DNA of 64,000 bases. Origin: Neoscytalidium dimidiatum. Lineage: Eukaryota; Ascomycota; Dothideomycetes; Botryosphaeriales; Botryosphaeriaceae. The notes under the pieces are model-generated. The model was not told where the DNA came from and made no database searches. It worked only from the letters and a program-made list of their open reading frames with translations. The DNA lies in the NCBI GenBank assembly GCA_037367355.1, contig CM074699.1, positions 1,860,001 to 1,924,000 of the forward strand. Reading direction: 5' to 3'. Shown here piece by piece: positions 11,134 through 22,965 of the stretch (the stretch's first letter is position 1; the number at the start of each line of letters is the position of its first letter). A program made the translations under genes and the position numbers.

Positions 11134-13115
11134 GGAGTGTGCGACAGCTCAAAAAGCCCAGCGAGCATCAGCGTGGCTTGGCGGCGATCCAGGCTCGTGC
11201 ATTCCTACCATCGTTTGAGCACGAGTCGGGTTAATGATGAACAGGGGTGTGGATCGTGCGCCCACAGGACGGTAACAACGGGCTATGTCTCATGGAGGCC
11301 ACATGGGGTTCCCGCCTAGGCTAGCTGGATGCGAGGCGGAAAAAGATAGGAAACAATTCATGGAGATTACTTGCTCAAGTCCCGGTTCCTGGCCTGGCGT
11401 GTGGCTCTTGTGCAGCATCCATATGCGAGGCAGTCGCGCAGTGAGGTGCGGCTAGTGATTCACACAAGGTACTCCACTGACAGCAGATGCCAGGACAAAT
11501 TCCGAGCAGCCTTGGCCTGGCGGGAAGCGAGGCATGACAACAATGACGCCGTTGGGCCTGCGCGACAGCGAATCGGCCGGAAGAGCGAAGTAGAGCACCC
11601 ACAGCAAACATCATCGAGAGGTGTGCAAGGAACCGTCTAGGTGCTAGCATGTATCCCATCATCGACGCTCTCAGCCCATCGCCATCACTCAAGACGACCC
11701 GACGAGAAGAGAGCTTCCTATCCAGGAATTGTTGTTCTCCAAAGCCACGTCGCTGAAGAGCGACTGGCAACACGCCCGCTGTGGAGGGATTAAAGCGGTG
11801 GTCGTGGCTGGCTCTGTTGGCTTTTGATCTGAGGAGAGAAAGCTGGATGCAGGGCTGGAGGCGTTTTATGTGTGGGCGGCCCGGGCCGTCCATTGATCCG
11901 GCGGCGCTAGGCTGGCCCAGTAGCCCAGTCTCGGCTTCCTGGCACCAGCCCTGCAATCCAGTGCGTGTGCCGGCCACGGCCGCGCCTTTCGAAGGCCTCG
12001 CCCACGGCCCACGCCACAGCACGCGCTCCTAGGGCTCCTGGGCCCTCCCGCCGGCCCCGGCCCATCCAAAACCAGCTGTTCCAATCCCCCGAGCGCCCCT
12101 CCCAACTTCAGCTCTAGCTCGAGCTGCCAGGCCCCAATCCTAGGTCCCGTCGCCCGCCGCGGGACGCATGCCAACATTGGTCTGCTGATATCGAGCGCGC
12201 GCCTGCCGCAATGCGCTCAATTGCCGACAGGTCGGCCGGTGCTAGGCCGCTCTTCACGTTCTGCAGGCCGCCACGCGGGTCTGTGGGCAGGAGAGCTGCA
12301 TGCTAGGCTGCTGGTGCGGCGCATGGTACATGGTCACTACCGATACGGCATTCGGCAGCCGCTGCAATGCTGACCCCTGCCTAGCTCCCGGGGGGTCCCT
12401 CCGCTGCCTAGCAGGATCGTGTGTCGATGCGAGTCGGCAGCACATGCCGCACAGGGACCCCGCGGCCACGAAGGGCGGCCAGACTGCGAGCGGTGGCGCG
12501 GCGACAAGGTGCTGTGCCGGCAGCTGCCCGGGAACACATGGATGGAGTGCCCTCGGAGTCGTCTGCGACAATGTACAGTACATGCATACATACTCGTGCT
12601 GTCGTCGTGCGGACCGGGCGACGGGCGCGCTCACTCAGCCCTGCGCTGGGGCAGAGGCAGCATGGTAGCAATAGGGCCGGGCGCGATGCTCGAGACGGGT
12701 AAGGAGTCGGCGTTTGGACTCGAGACGATGGCGGTGGTCAAGCTCGTGTGGAGAAGTCGCTGACGTCTTACTGCGAGCGGCTCTGAGACCTCCGGCGCCA
12801 GGGCGTGCGCTGATTGGCCCGCCTGAATCTCGTTCTCTTCAGATTTGGAACGGGGCAACGGACTCGAGTCCGCTTCCACCCACGATCACCTTTCCAACCG
12901 CGATGTGACAATTGCTCTGGCTGCTGCTCTTGCTCGCGCATCCATCCTGTGCGTCCGCTCTTTTATTTCTGCTCGCGCGAGCGCTGTCCGTGGAGGCGCG
13001 ACCGGGCCCGCCGCCTTTCAACGCCGTGAGCGTGTTTCTCGGCTCTGCGACCACAGCGCGCATCTAGAGTGCTGCGCTCCACGACCACGCTCTTCAATGT
13101 CATTGTTGCGCAGCC
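11134..13115. other. GC-rich intergenic region upstream of transcription factor
   Basis: About 2 kb with many GC-driven open frames on both strands (up to about 215 codons) but no domain, no signal peptide with continuing coding sequence and no coherent splice pattern. Presumably a long promoter of the downstream Zn2Cys6 gene plus the 3' end of the AT-hook gene. No RNA gene recognised. Confidence 0.5.
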
Positions 13116-16100
13116 ATGAGCAGACCAATTCTCCCCTTCCCCCCGTCCTATGGCGCCAGCCAGCAGCCCTTCCACCTGCCGCCTCCTGACCCCCCGCCTC
13201 CGCCGCCGCCACCGCCGCCCAGCAAGCCAACGTACGCAAAGAGGGGTCGCATCACCATAGTCGCCTGTCTGCCTTGCCGAAGACGGAAGACCAAGGTCGG
13301 TCCACCCGCCCCCAGCTGCCCTTTTCTGCTCGTCGCATGCTGACAGGTGCGTCTGCCGCAGTGTGACGGCAAGCGGCCCGCCTGCTCGCAATGTCTTGGT
13401 CGAGACGGTCAGTGTCAGTATGACATGACCGACGAGCAGCGCCGCTTAACCTTCCTCCGAGAGAGTGTCGAGCATCTCGAGCGTGAGAAGAGTGAGCTGG
13501 AGTCGTTGGTTTTGACGCTCCAGCGCGCCAGCGAATCCGACGTGGCAGAAGTGATGCGGGTACTACGTACGGGCAACGACCTCCACACCATTGCGCGGCA
13601 CGCTCACGCTGGTCGCTTGCTCTCGAAGGTCCGGGCCGCGGCACCTTCGCAGGATAGCGGTAGAAGTGGCTGTGAGCACGACGCCCGTACTTTCTGGGGC
13701 TCAGACTGGCTTGGAACATTTGCTGAGGCTCGATGCGCGTCCTAGATTCGATCGCCCCGCAGAACCTGCGCTCCCCGCCGCAGGTCGAACAATATCAGAG
13801 CCTCATCCGCATAATTGCGTCAGCACCCCCCCTGGAGCTTGACGAAATCGTGCGTCGCCTGCGCGGTAGCGAGGATCCGGCCTCCATCCTGGCCTCTGCT
13901 AGCTCCGACACCCTTCTCCAGAACTTCTCCCGTGACCATGAGAGCACACCAGGAATGGAAGCGGAGTTCTCCGGCCACGAGCAGTTCGGTCTCGTGAAAG
14001 GAGCCGGGTCCACCGGCCCGCGCAACGCCCGCCAGCTGCAAGAAGCACCGAGTCAGCCAGTCAACCACTGGACCACCGTGACCCAGGATGCTGAATGGAT
14101 AGAGCACTTGCTCTCACTGTACTTCTCCTGGCAACATCAGTTCTTTCAGAACTTCCCAGAGCGGCTTTTTAGAGCTGATATGGCCTCTGGCCGGACGAAC
14201 TATTGCTCAAAGTTACTAGTCAACGCGCTTTGCGCTGCAGGGTGTCTCTTCTCTAGTAGTCGTCGAGCTCGGCGTGACCAAGATGACCCTCGCACTGCTG
14301 GTTTGGATTTTTACGAAGAGGCGGTTAAATTATTGAACGACGAGCAGACGTCCACGCTAACGACGACAGCTGCACTGTCAGTCCTCTGCCACATCGAGAG
14401 CAACTTTAGTCGCACCAGCTCTCAATGGCAATACAGCGGCCGCAGCTCGCGTATGGCGCTTGACCTAAATATACACTTGCGTAACAACCGCAGTCCCAAA
14501 GACCTACGAAGTGCCGAGGCCGTTGAAGTGAATGCTCGCGCTCATGTCTTTTGGGGCTGTTTCATTACCGATCAGTATGTATTGCCTACGGTTTGTTCAT
14601 TTAAACCCCTCATGACCTTCAATCCTACCTCACCTGCCCATTTTGTCAAAAAAAATTTCACCGCGTTTCCTATGTCACTACTAAATACCCATGAATTGAT
14701 ACCAGGTAATATAATACGCTTGAAGAAACCCGTCAACTGACTTTCCTGCTAGGGTCACCAGTTTCACTCTTGGGCGATTGCCCCTGATACCAACTAATGC
14801 CATCACGGTAGACATTCCACCGGTGGATCCTGCGAAAGACGAGGATGAGTGGGCTGCGCATGGGCAAGTCAACCAGTCGAGGAAAAGTGCTAGTTCGACT
14901 ACCTTCAGACAGGTCATCAGCCTTTCGAAGATAGTCAACTCTACTCTTCAGATGTTCTTCGCCCCTTCGAAAACAATAAGCGGAAGCCTGTTGTTAGAAG
15001 AATACAACAAATATACCCAATGGTTTGCAAAGCTGCCTGCCGCAGTCGCCTCTGTGGAAAATGCGCCGCCACATGTCATCAGCCTGCAGTAAGTTTTGGA
15101 TAGCGTCCACAATCCCTTTCTCTCGAATTATTCTTCGGGCGCCCTCCTTGCAAGACCATGATGCAGCGCTGCGAGAAGTGACTGGTCTACTTGAATCGGC
15201 GAGTACGAATAGCTCAGTACCTGCGCAGCCCAAAGTTTCCCTTGCTGCGTCGAAGGGTATTTCCGAAACTCGCTCTGCTTTATTCCATCTTGAAATTTGA
15301 TGTGCGAGACTGTAGATGAACGCGAAGCTACCACAAGCTGAAAACCCTTTGAACACTGCGCACTTAGTCGTTACACGGGCCCAGATGAGTTAACGTCAAT
15401 CCCAGTATGTACTACCACGCCGCGGTTCTGCTGCTCTTCCGACCATTTCTGAAGGCGCGATTCACCGAATCCGACGTGTCGCCGCGGGAGGTTTGCAGGC
15501 AGTCGGCCAACACAATATCAAATTTGTTTGCACGACATCGGCAGCAGTACGGTCTGGACGGTATCTTCACCTTCCAACTTCATTGCCTGCTTACCGCGAG
15601 CACTATTCATATTATCAAGTTGCCTTCAATTTCCGCAACGAGCCACCTGGCAGCCGCGTGCAACAGCTTTCAGGATTTGGTCAAACAGAACCAATGGGCA
15701 ACTGGCAGCCTGAACATTCTTAGCAGCCTCGTCACAAAGTGGAAGATCGTCCTCCCCCTCGAAGTCGAGACCGCACTTTATCGCAACAGACCTCAAGCTG
15801 CGCTTGGCGACAATAACCTAACCGATTCCTCCAATTCGGCCATTTCTTCCATCATGGAATCCAGTAAAGACACCAGCAGCATGGCACCTGCTGATGGCGC
15901 CTCAACACCTACATCTGTCCTCTCTTCCTCCTCCCGACCTGAGAAACGCGATTCTCGTTTCACCAGCCCGCCTGCCGGACCTCAGGTCTTACCGAAGCGC
16001 CAGCGCCTCACCGCGCCACACATCCTTGAAGACGGTGCCACGGACAGTCCATCCAAAGAGGCATGCAATCAGCAGATCACATCCACCTTTCAGCATCAGC

Positions 16101-16321
16101 AAGACATGTTCACGCGTTACCTCTTCGCACCCTTCCCCAATCAGCCGGTACCATTACTGGTGCCTATACATACGAGTACTAGTCACAATGGTGATGGTGA
16201 GGACTACGAGCAGGGAGACGCATGGGCTGATGAATTGAGAAAGGTGAGCCTGGGGTTTGATGGGCTGAATTTTGCGGCGGATGATGGGTTCGACCCGTTC
16301 ATGGGGTACCAAGGGGATTAA
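13116..16321 (+). CDS. Zn2Cys6 (GAL4-type) transcription factor with fungal-specific middle domain
   Basis: Exons 13116-13295, 13362-13671, 13746-14574, 14753-15088 and 15406-16321 encode 856 aa. The binuclear cluster is complete: Cys51-X2-Cys54-X6-Cys61-X6-Cys68-X2-Cys71-X6-Cys78, preceded by a poly-proline tract (about residues 24-35). A leucine-rich linker (RESVEHLEREKSELESLVLTL) follows, likely a dimerising coiled coil. The middle region has fungal_trans features: WIEHLLSLYFSWQHQFFQNFP, FYEEAVKLL, MALDLNIHL, ARAHVFWGCFITDQ, TSFTLGRLP, and LHMYYHAAVLLLFRPFL after the last intron. The overall plan resembles the NirA/NIT-4 nitrogen-assimilation factors, but that is family resemblance, not a function call. 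Introns 3 (178 bases) and 4 (317 bases) are long for this genome. Confidence 0.88.
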
Positions 16322-17607
16322 ATGGGCAAGGAATCAAATACTATTTCGGTCATGTTTCTAAGAGACGGTATGGGGTATTGTCAGTACTGCCGCTTTCATA
16401 TTTCTGTTCAAACAAACTGCCTGGCAATGATCGCCCCCCCTCGTCTTGGCTATTCCTCTTTTTCCTACTGGCGGCGTCCTCATATGTTGACTATTGGCGT
16501 TCGGACTTGTTTGCCTTTTGATTTCCTGCGCGCGAAGCTCGGATTCCGCGCTCTCGATGACTCACTACAGGCTTAACATGGTTGCATTGATGCGAAGATT
16601 GGACTTTCCTTTTCTTTTTTTTTTTTTTTTTTTACACTTTTCATGAGCAATGGTTTCATTTCTCCTTTTTCGATGCAAATTGTCGTCATACCCCGACTTT
16701 TGAAACCGCCTTTCTCCTCTTCCATGGACTATTCCCTACCATTACTTTTTTGTAGCCGCTCAAATCCTTCGTAATAAGGCATGTACGAAAGCGCCATGAT
16801 GAGACGCAACATATTGTTCAGGTCCAGGGAAATGGGTAGACTGCGACGTTTTGTTCGATTTCTGTTTTCCTTTCCATTGTCCTTTCTCTCCTCTTTCCGG
16901 CAAACGTTGGGGCCATCAATATGTGGGGTTGGAGAAAGGCGAAAAAGTAAGGTGTTTGGCATTACTCGGACAGGTTAGGAGTTTGAGGGGTTTTCCTTTC
17001 CGCAGCTTGTTTCGTATGCATGGGATCGAACGCTACAAGGGAGATACAAAAGCGAAGGGCTCTTTAGTATATACGGAGGTTCGGCAGTGGGAACTCTTCC
17101 CCGTGGATCTATTCTTCTGGTCTCCCAGAGCAGAGGACTGCTACTCGTAAATGACTGGATGCTGAATGAATTGGCACCTGAGAAAGTCCAGAAACGTTTC
17201 AAGAATCTGGCAACACGAGGTTGCGTTTCTCATATGCGTGCTTTCCACTCGAAGGGGTCGATTGAACTATGATCCGGTCTACCGTGGACCTAGTCTCCGT
17301 CCAAGTACCTAATTCGCAAGGCTTGAAAATACGCGACAGGGTCATAACCACGGTATGCACAAGGAGAGATGAGTCAAGAATCACGGATTGATTACGAAGC
17401 GGCTTACACAAGTACAGGGCAGCATCACGTCCGAACAGTAACACCATCTCCAGGCTCGTGATCCTCATTCAATAGATTTTGTGAGCTCTGATTCCGACCG
17501 GACTCACTAAGTCGATGTTTATACACATTTCATGAAACGCCGACCAATGCCCCTTCCTCAGCAAGCATCGTCATATCGTCTTTCTCCCGTCACCCTGCGT
17601 CGTCGCT
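16322..17607. other. Convergent intergenic region with poly-T tract
   Basis: About 1.3 kb between the ends of the transcription factor (+) and PRE1 (-). It contains a long T run near 16612-16633. Open frames of 60-100 codons show no domains. Nothing else supportable. Confidence 0.55.
16612..16633. repeat. Poly-T tract
   Basis: Homopolymer run of about 22 T, downstream of the transcription factor gene. No function inferred. Confidence 0.85.
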
Positions 17608-18453
17608 TTACGCAGGCTTGACGGGCGCGTCATCGTTGAAGTCCTGCTCCTGTATGCCCTCCTTGGTGATGACCTTGACGGTCAGGCCCTTGAAGTCGAT
17701 GGGCAGCCTCCTCTTCAGCTCGTCCGAGCACATGCGCAGGATCTTCATGCCCTGGTCCAGGGAGATGTCCGGGTGATGGTGCTTATCGAGGATGGAAAGA
17801 CAGTAGTACCTATCAGTCGACAAGCATCAGAACATCCATTTCTTTGAATCCTTTCATCATCGCCAATATTGCTTCCACAGGCGGGATGCGGTTGACTTGG
17901 AATGTGAAACGTACTGGGCATAGCCGTGAGCTGCGTAGGGAACCGGCGCCAACGCGGCGAGGTAATCAATCCAGTAGAGGTTGGGCTTATCGGTGATGGG
18001 GTCTAGGCCTCCGAGCAAGAGGTTGACGGTATACGGTCTCCGCGAGCGCAGGGCGCGTGCGAGCTCGCCTCGCACGAAGCTCGCGACGGCGGACGGACCC
18101 AGGTCGGTGTCGTTGCGCATTGAATACAGCTGGATGTTGGCTTGGATGTACTCTGCGAACTGGACTATACGATGGAGACGAAATGATGGTCAATATTGAG
18201 GAGTTGTCAGATTATTCGGTTGCAGTAAAGGGAGGCGCACCGGTGTCTCCCGCCTCGCCAGAGAAGGCCAGAAGCGTGTGCTTGTTCAGAGGTCTGGTCT
18301 TGTCGTCGGTAGCCTTAAGGATGCTAGCGCCACGCATGGCAGCCTTCGACGCGGCGATGATGGTGAAATCCTTGCCCGTGATGCCCAGTAAGACCTCCCT
18401 AGTCACAGATCAGCATAGTGCAGAAGCGGCGACTGGATGATGAAGACGTACAT
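17608..18453 (-). CDS. PRE1: 20S proteasome subunit beta-4 (PSMB2/Pre1)
   Basis: Exons in transcript order 18453-18452, 18398-18241, 18164-17915 and 17809-17608 give 203 aa. The first exon contributes only AT; a GTACGT/CTAG intron then supplies G, so the initiator ATG is split. This restores the expected N-terminus [21 protein letters not shown]. Other hallmarks: [82 protein letters not shown] and [13 protein letters not shown]. Beta-4 is a structural, non-catalytic member of the beta ring (no Thr1 nucleophile). It sits back-to-back with RRP9 over a short shared promoter. Identity is very secure; the split start is an inference from conservation. Confidence 0.96.
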
Positions 18454-18810
18454 GTTGGCGGCGTTGGTGTGTGGATTGGGTGTGTGGCGGTTGAGAGAGC
18501 TGTCAACTACGAGGAGGTCGAGGCAAGGTATGGATTGAAGTAGACGTGAAGGAAGGTGAGTTGAGGGTGGATGCAGCAGCCGGCGGGTTGGCGATGGGCT
18601 GGAGCTGTGGTGTTGACGGAAGCTCCAGCTGCCTGGCCGCCGCGGGAGCTTGACGGGGCCCGTCCATCACGTCGGAGCTTGACACTCGCCGACGCTCAAA
18701 GTCTTGGCGCGAATTCTCGAATTTATTTCTTGCCTTCAACTACTCTCCGCGCCGACTGCCTGCTCGCCCGCCAACAACACCCCTCCCGTTACCGTGTTCC
18801 AATCGCCGAA
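18454..18810. promoter_or_regulatory. Bidirectional promoter PRE1 / RRP9
   Basis: About 0.36 kb separates the start codons of the divergent proteasome and U3 snoRNP genes, so it must drive both housekeeping genes. An in-frame extension of RRP9 upstream to 18571 exists but lacks family support. No specific box is claimed. Confidence 0.55.
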
Positions 18811-20523
18811 ATGTCGTCTTTCTTCACGACTCCGGCGTCGCAGCGAAAAAGAAAGCGCTCCCAAACATCAACACAAGCCCCAGAAAAGCGCAACCGCAAG
18901 GGTCGCGAAGACTCCATCTCCAGCGGTGAATCAGACGAAGACGACGATACACGGCCGCGCGATGACGATGAAATTGCCAGCGATCACTCGTCAGAAGCAG
19001 AGAACGAGACTGTAGCAGAACGGCGCCTGCGTCTCGCCGAGCGCTACCTGGACAACATCCGCGAAGAGGTAGACGAGGCCGGTTTTGACGCCGCAGAAAT
19101 CGACAAGGACCTCATTGCGGAACGACTGAAGGAGGATGTTGCAGAGAGCAAAGGTCGTGTCTATCGCCGCATAGCGTCGAGCATTGATTTCCCCTCCGCA
19201 ACCCACACCATGTTCCGCACCGACAACCAAGCAACCACCGCAGTCGCAACACATCCTCCCTTCGCGTATACCACCACCAAGGACCTGTGTCTTATCAAGT
19301 GGTCGATACCAGTGCCGATAGACCCCTCGACTGAATATCCCTCGAACCTGACCCCTCGACGCCGCCCGACTCAAGTTGCCTGGACCAAAGGCAACAAGAA
19401 CCACGCGAAAGACCCCAATTACCAGCATCACACGGCACCAATACTGTGCGTAGCAGTATCCCCCGACGGCCAGTTTGTAGCGACGGGTGGAGCGGACAAG
19501 AAGCTTATTGTGTGGCGGGCCGAGGACCTCACTCCCCTCAAGGTCTTCACGCAGCACCGGGACGCGGTCACATCGCTCGCGTTCAGGAGGGGTAGGAACC
19601 AGCTGTTCAGCGCGAGTGCGGACCGGACGATTAAGACGTGGAGTCTGGACGAACTGGCGTACGTCGAGACGCTATTCGGGCACCAGGACGCGGTGGTGGA
19701 CATCGCGGCGCTGGCGCAGGAGCGGTGCGTCAGCGTCGGCGCGCGCGATCGCACGGCACGCCTGTGGAAGGTGGTCGAGGAGTCGCAGCTCGTCTTCCGC
19801 GGCGGCGGCTCCAGCGTCACCCGCACCAACCGGTCGGACGGCAACGGCGCCGCGGCGGCCAGGGCGGGCGGAGGAGGAGGAGGCTTCGCCGAGGGCAGCA
19901 TCGACCGCGTCGCGCTCGTCGACGAGGACACATTCGTCACGGGCAGCGACAACGGCGCGCTGTCCCTCTGGTCCATCCACAAGAAGAAGCCCGTCCACAC
20001 CATCCCGCTCGCCCACGGCGTCGACCCGCCCATGCGGCCAGAGCAGGTCTACGCGGACGCGGAGATCGACGACGACGCCTGGGTGCCCCCGCCGCAGCCG
20101 CGGTGGATAACCGCCCTGGCCACCATTCCGTATACGGATGTCATCCTCAGCGGGAGCTGGGACGGCTGGATCCGCGCGTGGAAGATCAACAAGGAGGGCC
20201 GGAAGATCGAGTCGTTAGGGACCGTCGGGCAGATACGGCAGCAGAGCGGCGGCAGTAGCAAAGACGTCGACGGCGATGCCTTCATGACCAATGGCGCCGA
20301 CGATCACCAGGCCGCGGTGGGGAACGTCAGGGGTGTGGTGAACGACCTCTCGGTCTTCGAGAGGGGAGACAGGGGCAGGGACGGCGTCTGCGTCGTCGCG
20401 GCCGTCGCGAAGGAGCTGAAGTCTGGCAGGTGGAGAAAATACCCCGGCAAGAATGCTGCCGTCGTTTTCGAAATTAAGAGGAGTCTAGGTGGAACAGATG
20501 AAGAGGAGAAGCAGTGGGAGTAA
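18811..20523 (+). CDS. RRP9: U3 snoRNP protein RRP9 (U3-55K), WD40
   Basis: One uninterrupted exon, 570 aa from MSSFFTTPASQRKRKR. An earlier in-frame ATG at 18571 would add 80 residues of poor composition and is not preferred. The N-terminus is basic then acidic (nucleolar-type), followed by ERRLRLAERYLDNIREEVDEAGFDAAEIDKDLIAERLKEDVAESKGRVYRRIA, diagnostic of Rrp9/U3-55K. WD40 repeats follow, e.g. CVAVSPDGQFVATGGADKKLIVW, SLAFRRGRNQLFSASADRTIKTW and ILSGSWDGWIRAWK. Rrp9 binds the U3 snoRNA box B/C element and the SSU processome during 18S rRNA maturation. The protein carries low-complexity inserts (a Gly-rich loop near 19860-19890; a Gln/Gly/Ser segment near 20235) relative to yeast. UTP13, another SSU-processome WD40 protein, lies 11 kb away. 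Confidence 0.92.
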   Translation: MSSFFTTPASQRKRKRSQTSTQAPEKRNRKGREDSISSGESDEDDDTRPRDDDEIASDHSSEAENETVAERRLRLAERYLDNIREEVDEAGFDAAEIDKDLIAERLKEDVAESKGRVYRRIASSIDFPSATHTMFRTDNQATTAVATHPPFAYTTTKDLCLIKWSIPVPIDPSTEYPSNLTPRRRPTQVAWTKGNKNHAKDPNYQHHTAPILCVAVSPDGQFVATGGADKKLIVWRAEDLTPLKVFTQHRDAVTSLAFRRGRNQLFSASADRTIKTWSLDELAYVETLFGHQDAVVDIAALAQERCVSVGARDRTARLWKVVEESQLVFRGGGSSVTRTNRSDGNGAAAARAGGGGGGFAEGSIDRVALVDEDTFVTGSDNGALSLWSIHKKKPVHTIPLAHGVDPPMRPEQVYADAEIDDDAWVPPPQPRWITALATIPYTDVILSGSWDGWIRAWKINKEGRKIESLGTVGQIRQQSGGSSKDVDGDAFMTNGADDHQAAVGNVRGVVNDLSVFERGDRGRDGVCVVAAVAKELKSGRWRKYPGKNAAVVFEIKRSLGGTDEEEKQWE

Positions 20524-20881
20524 CAAGCGTAATACCGGTCATAGAAAGGAGTCACGGGATGGGAAAAGTTAACGAGCACGTTAGGGCCGTAGTCCGAATG
20601 TGACTGCGTATGCCTCAAGATCTATTCTGTAGAAATTCTCAGGGCTCCCTATCTTTCCAAAGAGGAGCGAAGATGCGGTCTAGATGTGACCGTCGAAAGC
20701 ACATCAACATAACTTTTTTTTTTTTTTTTATAAACTCGCCCTCTACCATTAGAGGGCATAGTAAGCGGTACAACCGTGTATTCAAGCACGAAGTGAGCCT
20801 TTCCTTTTGCTATGCATCTTTTGTTGCTCTTGTCGAAGAGCATTCACTATGTTCAGTTCAATGCACGTGCGTCGCGATGCT
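20524..20881. other. Convergent intergenic region with poly-T
   Basis: About 0.36 kb between RRP9 (+) and the GGTase-I beta gene (-), with a run of about 16 T near 20714-20729. Terminator DNA only; no gene seen. Confidence 0.55.
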
Positions 20882-22351
20882 TCAACCCGTAATTTGTTTG
20901 CGCCATGGCAAGGATTCCAGGAATCGGCATGCATGCTCACTCAAGCAAGCGGCTGCCCGGATGGGCTTCACGCCGGGCTCGTCCAGCAGGGATAGAGCGG
21001 CCAGGCCTAGGTATGAGTGATAGATATCCGGGGGGTCGCCAGGCATCTTACCAAAGCCGCCGACAAGGTGCTGCGTCTTCTCCAGCAGATAGCGGCGGGC
21101 GGTGGGGCGCGAGATTAGGTGGATCTTACCAAGCATCTGCGAAGGGCAATGAGAAACGAAGACGGGAGGGTGGGGCATGGACGGGATCATGATTTCTACT
21201 ACGCACCGATAGAGATCCACCTACCCACCACGCGTAGCAAGTGTCGGCGATCTTATTGCAGCGGCCGTTGAAACCCGCCCACTGCAAGAGCTCTGCTCCG
21301 CCCGCTTCGCCGAACTGGCTCGGGAGGCTGTGCAGCTTGACGACATGGGGAGCGTCGACCGGTGTCTTGGCGGCATCGGCATCATCGCCATCAGACAAGT
21401 CTACGAGCTCCTCCTCGTCAAGGGTCAAGGTCTGCCGTGCCACAAGCCACCGTGTAGTGAGCTCAGGGTCGGACAAGCCGATCAAGGGATCATCCGAGAC
21501 AGGACTGCCTGCATTACTCGGGAGCCGACCGAGCAGAGCTAGCGCGCCGATGGCACAGTAGGTGAAGCCGGCTAGAAAGGGTCAGAAAATAAGAAACTCT
21601 GGAAAGCGTAATCAAACGTAGTTGCAAGGATGTGCGAACCGTGTGCTTCGTGGTAGGGAGCTTCGGATATGCCTCCATCGTACGTCTGAATGTAGTTCAG
21701 TAGCCAAGGATGGCGCGGCTAAGCAGCGACACTTACTTCCGACGCGCGAATGCACCGCACTACCGCGTCCACATCAATGTCCTCGACGCCGTCCACCGCG
21801 CCCTCGACGCTGTCGCCGCGCAGGATCCAGCGCACGCCAGCGGCGCAGTAGATGAAGCGCGTGTCGTGCCCGCCCTCGATCCTCCCGCCCTCGCCCAGCG
21901 TCTCGCCGAAGCTGCCGTCCTCAGGGCGCTGCAGTCGCGGCAGCCACTGCAGACACGCGCGCCGCTTCACGCGCTGCAGGTCGTCTCCCAGGATCAGCAG
22001 CGTCTGGAGCGCAAAGTAGGTAGCCGGCAGATTCGCCGGATCCCAGTGTCCGTTGTCAGCGGAGCGGGCGGCGGCCAGATCCATGGAGGGAGAGGCGCGG
22101 AAGCCGCCGTCGGGGTGCTGGTTGTGGTAGACCCAGCTGATGTAGTCTTGCCGCTCCTGCTCGGAGCAGGCGTCGTGCAGCTGGCCCAGCAGGTCGAGGG
22201 AGGAGACGATGAAGAAGGCCAGCGTCATGCGGTTGCAGTCATTCGCCGTGTACAGGTGGGGCAGGAAGGTCTTGAGGCAGCGTTTCCAGTAGGTCAGCTG
22301 GCGCGCGGCGCTCAGCTGGCAGTCGTCGGACGGGGGGGTTGCGGCAGGCAT
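20882..22351 (-). CDS. CDC43: Geranylgeranyltransferase type I, beta subunit (Cdc43)
   Basis: Exons in transcript order 22351-21737, 21685-21640, 21571-21207 and 21136-20882 give 426 aa; introns GTAAGT/TCAG, GTTCGC/CTAG and GTGCGT/GCAG are in frame. Prenyltransferase beta alpha-alpha barrel repeats are seen: WVYHNQHPDGGFRAS, LQRPEDGSFGE, TYDGGISEAPYHEAHAGFTYCAIGALALL, GFNGRCNKIADTCYAWW and LVGGFGKMPGDPPDIYHSYLGLAALSL. Asp and Cys of ADTCY and His of IYHSYLGLA match the catalytic zinc ligands. With the shared alpha subunit it attaches C20 isoprenoid to CaaL proteins such as Rho1 and Cdc42. The frame is open upstream to 22777 but that part is Arg/Ala/Pro low complexity, so MPAATPP is chosen. 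The neighbouring RhoGAP acts on the same GTPases. Confidence 0.92.
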
Positions 22352-22965
22352 GGCGGCGGGCAGTCGTCGGTGTCGGCGTCGTCGGCGTCGCGTCGCGTCG
22401 CGGGCGTGGCGGCGGTGGCTCGCGCAGCGGTGCTCTGCGAGGTGGTGATGGGCGGGAGCGCAGTGGGTCGTGCGGGTAGGGCGAGCGGTCGTTCTTGGGA
22501 TTCGGGAGGTGATCGGCGCAGGACGCAGGAGAGCGACGGTGCAGTGACGCGGAGTAGTATATTTGGCAACGGCGGGCGCGCAGACGACAGGCGCACGTCC
22601 GAGCTGAGGCTGAGTAGGCGTTTCGCGACCGGGCATGTCGAGGGCCAGGGCCGCCAAGAGAGCAAAGCAAGGTGCGGGCGGTAGGGCGCTGGCGGGCGCC
22701 CTCGTAACCGCTGCAAGAGCACGCACGATCCCCGTAAGGCCAATTGCAGCCGTTTCTCGCTGCACCGCACTCAACACCCCCCTAAACTAAATGCACCGCG
22801 GCGACACAGCTGCTGCAAAGGACTCCACGCCTCCCTCCTCCGCCTCCTCGCCCGCCTCTCCTGCTGCGCTCCTCCACCCCATCCGTCCCGCCGCTGCTCC
22901 ACGCTCGCCCGCGAGCCTTGAATCCTCCCTAGCTAGCTGATTCGCGGGCCGGCCAGCGCAACACC
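22352..22965. promoter_or_regulatory. Bidirectional promoter CDC43 / RGD2-like
   Basis: About 0.6 kb, GC-rich, between divergent start codons of two Rho-pathway genes. The minus-strand frame runs open through most of it, but without conserved content. A CT/CCTC-rich leader precedes the RhoGAP ATG. No element named. Confidence 0.5.

Noticed and set aside
11375..12022. 215-codon minus-strand frame between the AT-hook and transcription factor genes
   Set aside because: No domain, low-quality composition, overlaps equally long frames on the other strand; GC-rich chance frame.
19487..20258. Two plus-strand open frames of about 206 codons
   Set aside because: Out-of-frame shadows of RRP9, full of Arg/Ser from GC-rich codons.
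21710..22684. 324-codon plus-strand open frame
   Set aside because: Antisense to the GGTase-I beta gene; Ala/Gly/Arg-rich composition without domains, whereas the minus strand shows prenyltransferase motifs.
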